From NCBI GenBank assembly GCA_947683625.1, contig CANTUR010000066.1:2170001-2234000 (forward strand): a DNA stretch of 64,000 bases, written 5' to 3'. The notes beneath the pieces were generated by a model. That model was not told where the DNA came from, made no database searches, and saw only the letters and a list, made by a program, of their open reading frames with translations. Made by a program: the position numbers and the translations under genes. This DNA is from Mallotus nudiflorus. Taxonomy: Eukaryota; Streptophyta; Magnoliopsida; Malpighiales; Euphorbiaceae. This document shows positions 45,425 through 57,763 of the stretch, one piece after another (positions within the stretch are counted from its first letter, which is position 1; the number at the start of each line of letters is the position of its first letter).

Positions 45425-46552
45425 AAAATTATGTCTTCTTTCCAATGTGCTGTAAATTTATTCAAAGAATTTAGAGGTTTGTTGCTTCGCATCATTCTCT
45501 TTAGAGTAGAGAAAATTTGCCCCTGAATTTTCTCCAAATATTATGAAAGCAATTTGCACATAAATGCATAGAACATCATAAATTTCCCATCAACTTGTAA
45601 TTCCTTAAAATAATAATCAAAGGAATAAAAGAATAACAAATTTTATCAATGCCAATAAAATCAATATATTCAACACGCTTGATTAACTGCAACATATCAT
45701 ATTCACTTTTAGGATGTTCCTACATCTCGATCCCTAAATTATTAGAAGTTAGATAAGAATGCCTCTTAACTAAGGCAATTCTTGTATCATCACTTTCTTT
45801 CAATTCATTAAATTCCTCATCACTCTCACTCTCTTCATCAAATATAGGTTCATCTCCAATAATTGCATCTACATCCTCACCATAATCAATATCAAAAAAG
45901 AAGTTCTCTTCATAATACTTTTCTTCGTCTTTGTTGTCACTAACCTCTGCATCTAAATATCCATGACGATTATAATTGTGTTAGATTGGATTGACTCGAT
46001 TTTGATTGCCAATAAGTGCAACCATCCTTTTTATCTAATAATAATGATGATGATGATGATGAAAAATTATGTCTACTCTTTGATGTTCCACAAACTTATT
46101 CCAAGAAGGCCCCGCATCACACCACAAACTTGGTGTCTCAAATATTTCAAAACTTTGTGTCCTAGAGGATCATTTTTAAAATAATTTGGGAAGAACTTTA
46201 ATTAACATGATGATGTCAACTTTGCTAAGCCAACTAGACTTTCTTATTGTAATAATTTGGATACTATGTGATTCTCCAAAATAGTACGTGTTAGGTTGTA
46301 ATTTTTCATCCTGTGATATGGTTTCAAAAACCACATGCTTTAGCCACCACTCAAACTTGATGCATGAAACACTAAAACTTGAAGACTGCTATGCATGTAG
46401 GCAAGAATCTCTCAATTAACTATGTCCAAGGAGTTATTAATTGCACAAATTTTCTAGCTTTTCACCCCCATAGTGATTGGTTCCTCATTCGATACTAAAT
46501 TTGAGCATGATAAATCCGTTCATGTTTTTATTTTGATTCATCATGTTCGAAG
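44923..46552. other. expanded intron 3 of the reductase pseudogene with foreign sequence
   Basis: Holds microsatellites and, on the minus strand at about 45720-45960, an acidic reading stretch (FDIDYGEDVDAIIGDEPIFD and EESESDEEFNEL) that resembles the acidic spacer of gypsy polyproteins, although the family is not certain. A phrase gaaaaattatgtct followed by similar bases recurs near 45422 and 46061, each time after a trinucleotide run. Confidence 0.5.
45357..45423. repeat. compound microsatellite (GATAAA)n and (AAT)n
   Basis: About four GATAAA units are followed by about 14 AAT units. Confidence 0.9.
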
Positions 46553-47090
46553 GTTGAACTGCTGAAGAACAAGTTCAGTTCAACTACAAAGAGGAGCCTG
46601 ACTTGGATGCAGCCTTAAAAAGATCAGTAAGCATCAATGTAACAGAAAATCAATCCAATGCTATCAATGATTTCTTTACATGTGTTCAAGAAATGTGCTA
46701 ACTTAATTCTTCAAGACAAGTGTCTTTCGAAAGGCATTGACATTTACTTTGAGAATGTGGGTGGCCTAATGCTTGATGTAGTTCTTCGAAACATGAGAAT
46801 CTAAGGTCGTATTGCTGTTTTGGGATTATCTTTTAGTATAATCTCGAACATCCTGAAGGAGTGCACAATTTATTGAATATTAGCGCCTTCGTATACAAGG
46901 ATTTCTTGTTAATGATTGCATGAACCAGTACTCCAAGTTCCTGGATTTCATCTTGCCTCATGTCAAAGAAGGCAACGTGAATTATGTGGAAGATGTAGCT
47001 TAAGGCTTGGAGAATGCTCTTGCTGCTCTGGTAGGCCCTTTCAGTGGCTGTAATGTTGGAAAACAAGTTGTGGCGGTTGCTCACGAGTGA

Positions 47091-47760
47091 ATTTGGTCTT
47101 CTATATTATACCATAAATCAAAATCAATGGCTGTTCTAGTAGTTTTGTAGTGTAAGATAATAAGATAAAATAATAAGGGACCTCTATAAGTTATTAGAGT
47201 CCTTATTTACTTTTGGCCTAATAATTTTTAGGGATTTTTTAAAAATAACTAAAAAATGGAAAATGTTTTCAAAAATACTATTGACATTTTTTTTCCTTTA
47301 CAACAATATTGTTTTCAAAGTTTGTTTTTAAAAAAATATACGGTTCTTTTAATTATATTGTCTCACTTCTTCTTCTCCTCCTCCTCTCTTTTCCTTTTTT
47401 TTTTTCTTTTAATCATATTGTCTTACTTATCATTATTCTTCTTCTCCACTCTTTCTTTTTTTTTCTTTATTTGTAAATCTTTCGTTTTCTTTATTTTTGT
47501 TAATCATATTGTCTTGCTAACTCTATTTCTTCTTCCAACTCATTAGTACAATAAAGTGAAGTATGTACACACCTACATATTATTATATTTTCTTGACTGT
47601 TAACTAAGAGTTACAATGATTCTTGTTTTTTTAATTACTTTCCTTCTTTCTCTTTCTATCACTCTGCTAAAAAAAAAAGGCTTTTGTAGAGAGTAAGTTG
47701 GAGACATTTGGACATTATTATCTTTTAACCTTTTTTTTTTCAACCGAAACAATAAAGAAA
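47091..47760. other. AT- and pyrimidine-rich intergenic DNA
   Basis: No gene seen. 47330-47560 is T/C-rich with a repeated ttttaatcatattgtctta phrase (near 47350, 47407 and 47497). Confidence 0.5.
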
Positions 47761-48470
47761 TAATAACTACAAAACAACCTCATAAAATTGAAACAATAAA
47801 AAAAACAACAAAAAAAAAACGCCAAGGAAACAAGAAAAATAACCTCATAAAACTAAAAATGAACAAACCAAAACAACCAAAAATAATTACAAAAGCAACC
47901 ACCAAACACACCAAAACACAACTAGAAAAACCATTACAAAACAATCTTATAAAACTGAAAATGAACCAACCAAAATCAACTAGAAAAAGAACTACAAAAC
48001 AATCTTATAAAACTAAAAATGAAGCAACCAAAACAACCAAAAAAGGGCCAAAACAACCCAAAAAAAAAGAAGCAAAAAGCCACTACAAACACAAAACTAA
48101 AAATGAACTAACCAAAAAACAAGAAGAAAAACTTGAAAAACCACTATAAAACAACGTCATTAAATTGAAAATGAACCAACAAAAAATAATCGCCAAAAAA
48201 AAAAATAGAAAAATAACTAGAAAAACAATTAGAAAAAGAACTAAAAAACAACCTCATAAAACTAAAAATGAACTAACAAAAAACAACTATAAAACAACAT
48301 CCTAAAACTGAAAATGAACTAACCAAAACAACTGAAAACAATTGCCAAAAAAAATAAGAAAAATAAGAAAAAATAACCTTATAAAACAGAAAGCTAAAGC
48401 AACCAAAACAACAAAAAACATATAAAAATAATATTACTTTGACCCACTTAATTTTACACCCTGACTTTTA
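47761..48470. repeat. A/C-rich quasi-periodic repeat block
   Basis: Built of variations on ataaaactgaaaatgaacca and aaccaaaacaaccaaaa, repeating every 50-70 bases (for example near 47843, 47950, 48008, 48098, 48160, 48257 and 48304). The strand is nearly free of G. Its reverse complement is T/G-rich with gttgtttt words, similar in character to 26351-27470. Confidence 0.7.
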
Positions 48471-48632
48471 TGAAAGTAGAATAATATTAAAAATAAAATA
48501 GTTATAGAACAATAATAGTAATAAGAAGAAGAAAAAGAAAAATAGGAAAAAAACATTGTACAAATAAAAAGAAAAAAGTAAATAAAAAAGAAAAAAAGAA
48601 GGAGAGAAAGAAAAAATAACTATAAAATAATA

Positions 48633-51235
48633 TGGCTAAGATGATTGACTTAAGGAAGGCTTTTGACTCGATTAAATGAGACTTTATGCATGCCATTCTA
48701 TGTAGTTTTGGCTTTTCAATGAAATATTTTGATCGGATTTGGTCAATTTTTGAGTTGGCCAAATTGTTTATTCTTCTTAATGGTTATGAGCATGACTATT
48801 TTTTTGTTTCTCACTGAGTTCATCAGGGTGATCCTCTTTCACCTTTACTTTTCTGTCTTGCTAAAGACTATTTAAGTCATAAGCTCTTTTCTCTTGTGGC
48901 TTCAGGCTCTCTTACTCCTATGATTTGCCCTAGTAACATTATTTGCCCATCTCACTTGCTTTATGTTGATGATATTCTGATATTTTGTAAAGCTTTTTAT
49001 TCAAATATTGCCCATCTCACTTGTTTTTGAGGAATATGGTTTTCTCTCTAGTCAAAAAGTTAATTGGGACAAATTTAAGATGTTTTTTAGCAGTGATATC
49101 TCACTTAACCAAGCCACTTATCTTCATTCTAGAGCTGGTGTGTGTGTGCCATGTGTTTCCCTTTTACCTACTTAGGCATCCTAATATTTATAGGTGCTCC
49201 GAAGATTGGATGGCTTAAGCCTCTTACGAATCATTTTTTTGGCTAAAATGGATTCTTAGAATGGTCATTCCTTTTCCATGTCTGGTATATTGGCTTTAAT
49301 TAATTCTTCAATTTATAGCTCCCTTTTGGATTGCTTTATGATCTGTAAGTGGCCAAGACTCTTCTTAAATCAATGGAAAAAACCAATTCATAATTTTCTG
49401 TGGATAGGTTCCACTCATAGTAAAAAAAACTTGTCATTGTGGGTTGGGATAAATGTTGCTCTCCCATTGATGAAGGTGGCATCAGTTTGAAACATTTATT
49501 TTGCCTCAATAAAGCTCTTTTTAGTCGGGTTGCTTGGAAGCTTTGTTGCAACTCTACCTTTGTTTATAATTTTCTTCATTTGAGGTTTGGTATTCCTAAA
49601 GCTTCTTTTATTTGCTCCTCTATTTGGCCCTTGATCAACTATATTTATAATGACATTTAAGATTCATCTCAATGGTTGCCTTGTATTACTTTTTTGAATT
49701 TTTGGACTACTAACTTTCTTGGCTATTCTATTATGGATAAGGTTGGAATCCCTCCTACAGTTTATAACCATTTAATGGCCACTATTCATGATTTTTATTA
49801 TAATGGTGCTTGGCATCTTTCTCCTTCATTTTGTGCTTCTTTTCCAAAGGTGGTGGATGATCTTTATAATGTTATATTTTTCACAAATTCCCCAGACCAT
49901 TTTGCCTGGAGGTTTTCTCTTAATGGTGTGTTTGTTACTAAATAGGCTTTTGATTTTTATCAGTCTTTTAGTCCTAAAGTGGCTTGGGGTCAGGAATTAT
50001 AGAGGCATTATTTCCCTCTTAGTCATTCTTTTCTTTATTAGCATTTTTTTCATGTTTGCCTTCAAATGAAATGCTTTAATGCAAAGGAATGTGCTTTGTT
50101 TCATGTTGCCACCTCTATTTACATGACTATAAGACAATTGATCATGTTTTGATTTCTTATCCATATGCCACTACTCTTTGGACTGCTTTGCAATACCTAT
50201 TTCAAGTTCATTTCTTATTTTGAGCTCTCTAATTCAATTATATAAGTCAACTATAGCTATCAACTTTTCTAGTTAGCTTGTTATCCTATAGAGGTTGGGC
50301 GTGTTGTCTTCTTTTTGGATTCTTTGGCATGCCCGTAACCATGCAGCTTTTAATAACACTTTTATGCCCATTAATTCTTTTATTTATGCTTTCTACAAAA
50401 GCATTGAAAAGACTGAGCTTTTTTGAATTGGTCATATGAATAATTCCCAATCTGATTTGTTAATTTTGCATCATCTTTGTATCTCGAGCATTCCTAAATC
50501 ACTCCTTATTTTTCATCCAATTTGGTGGTTCCTACCCCCATTGAGCTGGTTCAAGGTCAATACTGACAAAGCTGCAAAGGGCTATCAGGTCTCGCTAGAG
50601 TATGTAGAATTTTCATAAGTTTAACGATGCTGCTGTTGGCTCTTTTAATGCTTTATTAGGTTATAAGTTTGCTTTTGTAGTGGAATTGTTTACTATCATG
50701 AAGGTAGTGAAATTTGTTGTTCAATATCATTTCTCATCCTCTATGGATTGAAAGCGATTCATTATTTATGGTTAGGTTGATTCATACCAAATGTTGTGAT
50801 GTTCCTTAGCCTTTACGCAAGGAATGGCGTTAGTTTTTGGTTTCTCTTAGTTTGATTCCATTTCACGTGAGTGATGTGTATCAAGAAGGCAATTTTATTG
50901 CTGATAAGCTTTCTAACATGGCCATTTTATTAAACTGTATTGCATGGTGGTCCTTTTACCCAATTGGTTGTAACGACTTACTTAGATAGGATGCTATAGG
51001 TATTCATGCCTATAGGTTTAGGTAGTTCTTTTATTCTTTTATTATTGTTCACACCCTTAAAGTTGTATTACTTACATTTAATTTTCTTCTTATTAATAAA
51101 AATCTTAGTGTTGGTGCATGATGTTGGTGCTACAGATGTTCTAGCCTATCTAGGATGTCATGGTACACCATTTAATGCCTTTGCTAAGAAGCTTCATTTA
51201 AAAAAAATAAAAAATAAAAAATAAAAAAAGGAAGG
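48633..51235 (+). mobile_element. L1-type LINE, 5'-truncated and degenerate
   Basis: Begins inside the reverse transcriptase (MAKMIDLRKAFDSIK) without an ORF1 or endonuclease. Then come HQGDPLSPLLFCLAKDYLS and HLLYVDDILIFC (about 48949-48990), the L1 RT motifs with YVDD for the more usual YADD. Downstream are plant-L1 connector words (FLWIGSTHSKK about 49400, CFNAKECALFH about 50070) and an RNase H-like domain (LSWFKVNTDKAAKG about 50543, VYQEGNFIADKLSNMA about 50878). It ends in an A-rich tail with repeated aaaaaat (51199-51232). Many stops and shifts show that it is inactive. A target duplication was not found. Confidence 0.85.
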
Positions 51236-52062
51236 AGAAAGGAACTAGTGTTAAATAGTTAAAATTGATAAAAAAAATAAACTTCAAAAATAAAACAACA
51301 CGCGTGATAGAAGAAAATACTGCATTTTTTAAAAGATTTTGGTCAAATACGGTGATGGGTGTAGTTTTTCCTAATTTTTGTTATGTAGTAGGCCCGTGAT
51401 ATTGTGACCTGCTACACCTATCATCACTTTTTGTTAAAATAAAATTTATTAACACTTATAATACTTTGGAGTTTCTAAAATGTTTTCATGTTGAAATAAA
51501 ATTATATAAACACTTAAATTTGCTAAAATGTATATATAGATCATAATTTTTATGCATTGATATATTAAGATAGTTAATTTATTAGTTAAAAGAACAAATA
51601 GATAAAATATGCAAATTTAAGAAACTGCACATATAATAAACTTTTATTTATTTATTTATTTATTTAGTTTTAATATATTGGCTTACTAGTGCCTCTTAAA
51701 AGGCTTTTGTCATTACTATGTTTTCACTTTCAATACTTATGCTCTTCATTGGTAATGGAAAATTGTGGTTTGATCATTTTCAATTTTTATAGAGTAAAAG
51801 GGTTAAAAATGCATCTTTAAGAGTGCACTTTTAAGTATGATTGTAGGCTTCTATTATTACTTTGTATCCAGTTAAAAATAACTTAATTAGTTGGAGTCAA
51901 GCATGGCCAAAGTGGCAATTTGCCTGATAAGCTTATTCTTAATGTGTAATTTTCTTTAAAACTAACTTTTTAAACTAATTAGCCTAAAAATTTGTAAACT
52001 AGACAACTAATTTCAAAGTTAAGAGAGTGAATACCACATGCATGTTGGAGCAAGTGAAATGT
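51236..52062. other. AT-rich intergenic DNA
   Basis: No gene or clear element; one (TTTA)n run at about 51643-51665. Confidence 0.5.
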
Positions 52063-53478
52063 TGCATGTGCTAAATTACATATAGTTTTAGGACTATTTT
52101 AGCATACAATTTTAGATTTTAGGTTGTATTTAGGTTAGTTAGTTAGTATAAATATATATTTTTTATGTTTTTATTTTATCTTGTTTAGGGAAAATAGGAC
52201 TTAGAGGTGAGTGGTCCAAAAATGAGCCTAAAAGCAAAGTAAGGAAGTAGAGGAAGTGCACTATGGCAATCGTGGGTGGATTGCGATTGCAGAAGGATTG
52301 ATGCCAAGCTAAGATACCTTGGGGATGAGTTTTTTGGCGACTACGGATGGAGTAACATTATAAAGTCCTGATGCCCAATCCTTATGTGGTTTAGCAATCA
52401 CTCATAGGAGGCCCCTCTGTTATGATCGCAGAAGCATTAGCAATTCTAAGCAGCCCATTTCTAGGAAGGAACATATTAATGTGTACTTATTAAAAAAGCA
52501 AATTTAGGGGAATTTGAAAGGATGTTCAGGGGTATTTAAGGATAATAGCCCTGAAATTCAGCATCCAATTTAGTACCTAAGATCCATTTAACCAATTAGG
52601 AGAAAATAAACTCAAGACCAAAAAGAAAAAGAGGAGAAAAAGAAGCTTAGAGAAGAAAAAGCCATTAGAGACATTTGAAGCTTCTTGATAACATTTCTTT
52701 AATCCTTTCTCTTCTTTTTAGTATAATTTTGGATATTCAATTAGATTGTATTTTTATTGAATGATGAATATTAAAGCCATAAGTGTCTAAGTTTTATTTT
52801 GTTGTTAGGATTTCAAACCTAGTTGATTTAATATTATATATCTTATTTATATTAATTTGTATATTATGTATATTGTGCCTTGTTGAATTTTGTAGATGGC
52901 CAACTATAGCTCTAGTATAAGATTATACATTGAGAAATTGTAGTCTTAGTAGACCCATAAATATAATTTGAATGGGTTAATAACTAGAGATAACTTAACT
53001 TGATTCAATTCTCATATGGGTATGCTTAATGCCTTGCTTGATTTAGATTAACTCATTTCCTTGGTGATGATAAGAGTTAAACATTGGTTTTGTGTATTAA
53101 TTGATTCATGCAAGTTGACTCAACCATTACATGAGAGAGAGTGTTTGATGATTAAAGAAAAATCGAGATGTGTAAGTGTGTAAATAGATTTATTCATTAG
53201 CTTAATGATTATGTGGTATTTTAAATTCCTAGCAACATCATTGCTATATTGATTTCCTTTATTCATTTCTTAATTTAGTAATTACTTCATTGAATTGCTA
53301 GTTTAGCTTTTATATTTTCTTTTATTCAAGTTATTTGTAAGCTCTAAACAAAGTTAATTGAAACCAATAGGTGCTTAATTATCAATCGTTGTGGGAATGA
53401 TACTTTATTTATCACTTTATTACTTTTTATGACCTATATACTTGTAGAGTTTTATGTGCTCTAGTAGTGATGCCAACA
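52063..53478 (+). repeat. solo LTR of the Athila-like family
   Basis: 1,416 bp, in opposite orientation to the LTRs at 13522 and 22845. Starts tgcatgtgctaaattacata and ends tgatgccaaca. It shares acatatagttttagga, the ggttgtatttaggtt phrase and, near the end, ctctaaacaaagtt and cacctattggttt-type sequence in reverse complement. Flanks aatgt (52058-52062) and aatat (53479-53483) differ by one base and may be the target duplication. No internal sequence is attached, as expected after LTR-LTR recombination. Confidence 0.7.
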
Positions 53479-53746
53479 AATATATTGAATAATGATAAAA
53501 ATTATTAGTAATTTTTTTCACTCTTCCTTTTAGATATAATTAGGTTTATCATTTTAATCTTTTAAAAAATCATAACTCTCTGTTTCACCAACATGATCGT
53601 GAGAACCAACCAACACCACCATCATTATTTTAATATCCCTAATCAAGCTTATTTATAGATGTATTAAAATAAAATTTTGACTTTTGATATGAATTAACAG
53701 TAAAATACTAAAAAAAAGGTATTCCACCACTTTATCACATAAAATA

Positions 53747-54698
53747 TTAACAATGTTGAAAAGACATTAACTCAAATAATTTAAATTTTTTTGAATTAAA
53801 ATAATTTTTATCATTAGGCTTGGTGCCAAGATACTCCACAATGTTAATGGACATCCCATTTGAATCCAAGGTCGAGTCATAATTAATGGTCGATATCTCA
53901 ATAGTATCATCCTGATAATATGTGCCCTTTGATGAAGCCATCCTTTGCTCTTTCTCTTTGAGCAAGCGTTCATAACTTACAACTCAATTAGTTAACCCAA
54001 AACGATTACAATGGCCTTTAAAGTGCTCCTGCGTGGAATATTTAAACCCCTTGATCACCATTAAGGCACATTTAGATTCACTTGTAGCCAAATGACATTA
54101 TGTATGCAATTTTTTGAATTTCATTATAAATTTTTTAATAGAATCACTAAGTAATTGCACCACTCTTATTAAATTGGCTAAAGTTACATCTGGAGGAGCT
54201 TGGAAAAATTCCATATGGAACTTCTCTTTAAAGTTTTTTGATGTGGTAATGGAATTATGTGGTAAATGAGTATATCACTTAAAGGCTAATTTGGTTAAGG
54301 AATTCATAAAGAGTCTAAGTTTCTAGAAGTCATTAGTCGACACATCCACATTGAACTAAAAATCTTACAACATGTTAGATAGTAGATTGTTTTAAGAACT
54401 TTATAGCCCACTAGAGATGGATATACTTTGTTTATACAATTAGGATAAGGTTAAGAATATGTTGACCTAGTCGTGAGTTTAAAATCAATCCTCATTTTCT
54501 CTAATGTATATCTTAATAAAGACTTATCGATTTTAGGTGGTCGATATTCATAGTTATATGGTTGTGGCTCATTTTGAACTCTTACCTAAGTCATATTGTC
54601 AACATCCTATCCAAAATCAAGCCTAAACTCCAATTTAACAATCCTTCCCTACTGATTTTGAGTAAAAATTATGCGTAGTCATAGAATATTTTGAAATG
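53747..54698 (-). pseudogene. Ty3/gypsy gag fragment
   Basis: The minus strand reads LTKLAFKWYTHLPHNSITTS, FHMEFFQAPPDVTLANLIRV and SIKKFIMKFKKL, the retrotransposon Gag core (PF03732). It continues to YERLLKEKEQRMASSKGTYY, a conserved downstream segment. Stops and one shift are present. It breaks off at 54698, where the copia element is inserted. Confidence 0.72.
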
Positions 54699-54703
54699 AT
54701 GTA

Positions 54704-54808
54704 TGTAAAGGTTGTACAGTGGAGTGTAAAAAAGATAATGATAACTATTACAAACAAATGAAACAAAGATAATAAATAAATATTAGAGACTATCTGTAGA
54801 GCTTATCA
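54704..54808 (-). repeat. 3' LTR of the decayed copia, internally deleted
   Basis: 105 bp; lacks about 60-70 bases present in the other LTR, the gap lying between gtacagtgg and the terminal tgtaaaggtt. Confidence 0.75.
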
Positions 54809-54829
54809 CCCCTATAAATCCATGCACAT

Positions 54830-56280
54830 CATGAAGAGGAAGCTTAGAGAAGAGATGCTAAAATTGAGATGATGGCAGGGATTTAATGAACAAATCAATA
54901 AGTTGATCATCATTAAGAACAAAGTGGAGGTGAAGGAATCCCGAAGCTATTTGTTCTCATACAAAATGGTAGTCCAATTCTATATGTTTTATGTAAGCAT
55001 GAAACACAGGATCATTGATTAAATAAATTGCACCAACATTATCATAAGATAGAGTAGCATGAGGAAGAGAATACCCAAGTTCATTGAGTAAAGCATGAAT
55101 CCAAATTAATTTTGAAGTAGCATTAATAATAACTTTATACTCACTTTATGTATAGGATCGAGAGATAGTTGGTTGCTTTTTAGCTAACCAAGAAATCAAC
55201 GAAGAGCCAAGAAAAATTACATAGCCAGAGGTATATCACTTATCATTGGGGTCTCCACCCCGATCACTATTTATGTAATAAGTGAGTTGAGGTAAGGTGG
55301 TAGTAGAGTAAAAAAGGCTAACATGTTTGGTGCCTTCAATATACCTTAATAGATGTTTAAGAGCCTTCCAATGAACATCCATTGGATGATGCATAAATTA
55401 ATAAAGCTTGTTAACACTATAGGCAATGTCAGGATGTGTGATAGTAACATACTAAAGAGCTCCTATAATTTGACGATAAACATCTCCTTTGGGAAGTGGG
55501 GTACCCGCTAATATTGACAAAGAAGAAGAAGATTGCATAAGGGTAGTACAAGGCTTACAATCCACCATACCATACTTGTGAAGTAGATCATAAAGATATC
55601 TACTTTATGTGAGGAGATTGCCATCTAATTATTATTTGAATTCCATACCTAGAAAGTAATGAAAGAAGCCTAAATATCAGATTGGAAAAGTGCTTTGAAG
55701 TGCTTGGATGATGAATTGAATAAGCTTCAGGCATGAACTTGTGACAACAATATCATCTACATAGACCAATAGAAAAATTAAATGATTAGACTATTTAAGA
55801 ATAAATAGAGAATTATCGGCCTTGGAAGAGACAAAGTTCAAGGGTTGAAAAATAAGTAAGCCTAGAAAACTATGCTTTTGGAGCTTGTTTAAGCCTATAA
55901 AGAGACCTGTTTAATTCACAAACTTAATGGGGAAGAGTAGAGTCAATATTGCCTTATGGTTGAGACATGTAAAATTTTTCTTTAACATTTCCATGCAAGA
56001 AGGCATTTGAAACATCAAGTTATTGTATAGGCCATTTATCCATGGTGGCTAAAACAATAATGACGTAGATTGTTATTGCTTTAATGACTGGGTTAAATGT
56101 CTTTTTGTAATCTACCCCTGAGAGTTGTGTGAAACCCTCTGTAGCATTTAATAGTACCATCATATTGGCATTTGATGTGATATATCCATTTGTTAGTAAT
56201 GATTTTTACATAAGAAGGAGGAGGAACAAGAGTCCATGTATTGGTTGATTGTAAAGCATTGATTCCATGATCCATTACCT
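54830..56280 (-). pseudogene. copia reverse transcriptase, heavily degenerate
   Basis: The upstream end reads INALQSTNTWTLVPPPSYVK followed by NKWIYHIKCQYDGTIKCY, the usual start of copia RT. Scattered fragments follow across many stops toward the 3' LTR. The catalytic YVDD region lies around 55750 and is itself changed. Confidence 0.65.
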
Positions 56281-56499
56281 TATGCTATTCTTTTAATTTT
56301 ATAGTATTTTTTTAAAAAATGTAGGTTTATATTCCAAACAATTCAAATGGGAATGTTGGGATAAGGCAATATGTGCTTGTTGTTTAGCCAAGGTGCAGGG
56401 TCTTAGTTACATTGGGTAAGTAACGTTATAAGGATGAGGTTGAGGGTACCAATAACCTGATTAATGTACAAGGAGATTTATCCAACAAGATGAGAAGAA

Positions 56500-57700
56500 T
56501 TAGTTATGGTGTGAGTTAGGATCAGGTGAGGATGGAGAGTGTAGTGATGATCGGGTTGTTGGTGATAAGGTAGAGTTGGAAAATAATAAAGTAAATAAGG
56601 GTTGGTTGGGTGGGAAGTGATATGGTAGGAGTGGTTTGGATAGGGTGGGTGAGTGGTAGTGATTGGGTAGGATTAGAAAGTGATAAAGGTGAGACATATG
56701 GGTTAGAGTGATGTTAGAATAGCCTAGTGGGTAAAGAATTTGGATTTGGTTAGGAGATAGGTGGATGAGCTAAAGTAGGACTATTGGGAGAGGTAGAAAA
56801 AATAGAATGGTATTGGAGAGACATACTTATTAATGTTGGCAGAATGACTGAAGCTTATATGGTCAGCCATATCAGTTGGGAAGGTGGCAAAATTGTTGGT
56901 GGTGGAAGGCATTTTGTAAAAGGAAACATAGTTTGGTCAAACTTAGCATTTCAGACAGTGTACAATTTTTCATTGTCAATATCAAAACATTCAAAACCTA
57001 CATGATTAATAGTAGGACCAAGATATACACATGCTTGACTCCTAAAAGAAAATTTAAACCTATTATATGGATGAAGATTGGGAAAAATTACACAACCAAA
57101 GATTTTAGTGTCCATATATTTTGGTTTAATATTAAATAATTTTTTATGAGGTGAAATGTTATTTAAAATAGAATTTTCAATGCATTGATGGAGTTAATTG
57201 CAGTGTGGAAAGCATAATTCCAAAAATGAAATAGGATATTAGAATGAGTTAACGTTGTTAAACCAATATCTATAGTATGCCTTATTTTTCTTTTTGAAAG
57301 ACTACTTTGTTCATGGGTGTAGGGACATGTAATTAAATGTATAATGCCATGTTGAGTGAAATATTTATGTAATTTTTGAAATTTGCCTCCCTATTCTAAA
57401 TGGAAAGCCTTTATTTTGGTATTAAATTGACTATGAACATAGGCTTTAAAATTAAGAAAGACAGAATAAACATCACTTTTTTTAAGAAAATAAATTAAGG
57501 TAAACTTGGTAAAATCATCAATAAACAAAATAAAATACTGAAATCCATGATAATAAGTAACTGGAGATGGACCTCAGACATTTAAGTGAACAATTTGAAA
57601 AGAAGCATTAGTGGTGTGCTTAATATAAGCAAATGGAAGCTTAGCTAATTTTCCTAAATGACATGAAGAACAACTAAATTTTATAGAACTAGAAACTAGT
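56500..57700 (-). pseudogene. copia integrase, degenerate
   Basis: Fragments: CSSCHLGKLAKLPF (zinc domain), FILFIDDFTKFTLIYFLKK (first Asp region), KIKAFHLE-stop-GGKF (second region, broken) and CPYTHEQSSLSKRKIRH (Glu region; the catalytic Glu is not obvious). A Ser/Pro/His-rich stretch at 56697-56500 corresponds to the variable linker before RT. Confidence 0.7.
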
Positions 57701-57763
57701 AAATTATTATCTTTAATAATTTTTTTCACCTATCCATTGATGGGGGTGGCCTAAATGGGTATG

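Larger units (their letters stand above)
43736..47090 (+). pseudogene. NADPH-dependent 2-alkenal reductase-like pseudogene
   Basis: Exon remnants: 43736-43974 (MESEGGEVVSNKQLIFRNYV..., LYLSCDPYMRFKMRN), 44165-44383 (VAKVVDSEHPEFKKGDLV, PLSYYTGLLG), 44756-44922 (MPGTTAYFGFSYICSPRRGE, VSAASGAVGQLVGQFAKL, the nucleotide-binding fold), 46553-46626 (VELLKNKF, PDLDAALKRS) and about 46712-47090 (KGIDIYFENVGG, then VGKQVV). This is the zinc-independent MDR family (Arabidopsis P1/AER type), which reduces reactive alkenals with NADPH. Exon 1 has two single-base insertions, exon 2 a poly(T) insertion, exon 4 a small deletion and exon 5 several stops and shifts. The exon 3-4 gap is inflated by about 1.5 kb of foreign sequence. 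Only exon 3 is clean. Confidence 0.87.

Noticed and set aside
45357..45537. ORF with a Tyr run and Leu/Tyr repeats
   Set aside because: Made by the (AAT)n and (GATAAA)n microsatellite.
47256..47546. Phe/Leu/Ser-rich ORF
   Set aside because: T/C-rich low-complexity DNA; no motif, and no start context or neighbours that support a gene.
47859..48149. Lys/Thr/Gln-rich 96-codon ORF
   Set aside because: A product of the A/C-rich quasi-repeat; the periodicity is in the DNA and not codon-aware.
48582..48640. Candidate LINE target duplication (aaggagagaaag versus aaggagaaagg after the tail)
   Set aside because: Purine-rich and imperfect; it cannot be told from chance.
48633..48762. Possible separate host gene start at the MAKMIDLRKAF reading
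   Set aside because: The words are L1 reverse transcriptase, and the rest of the LINE follows in order.
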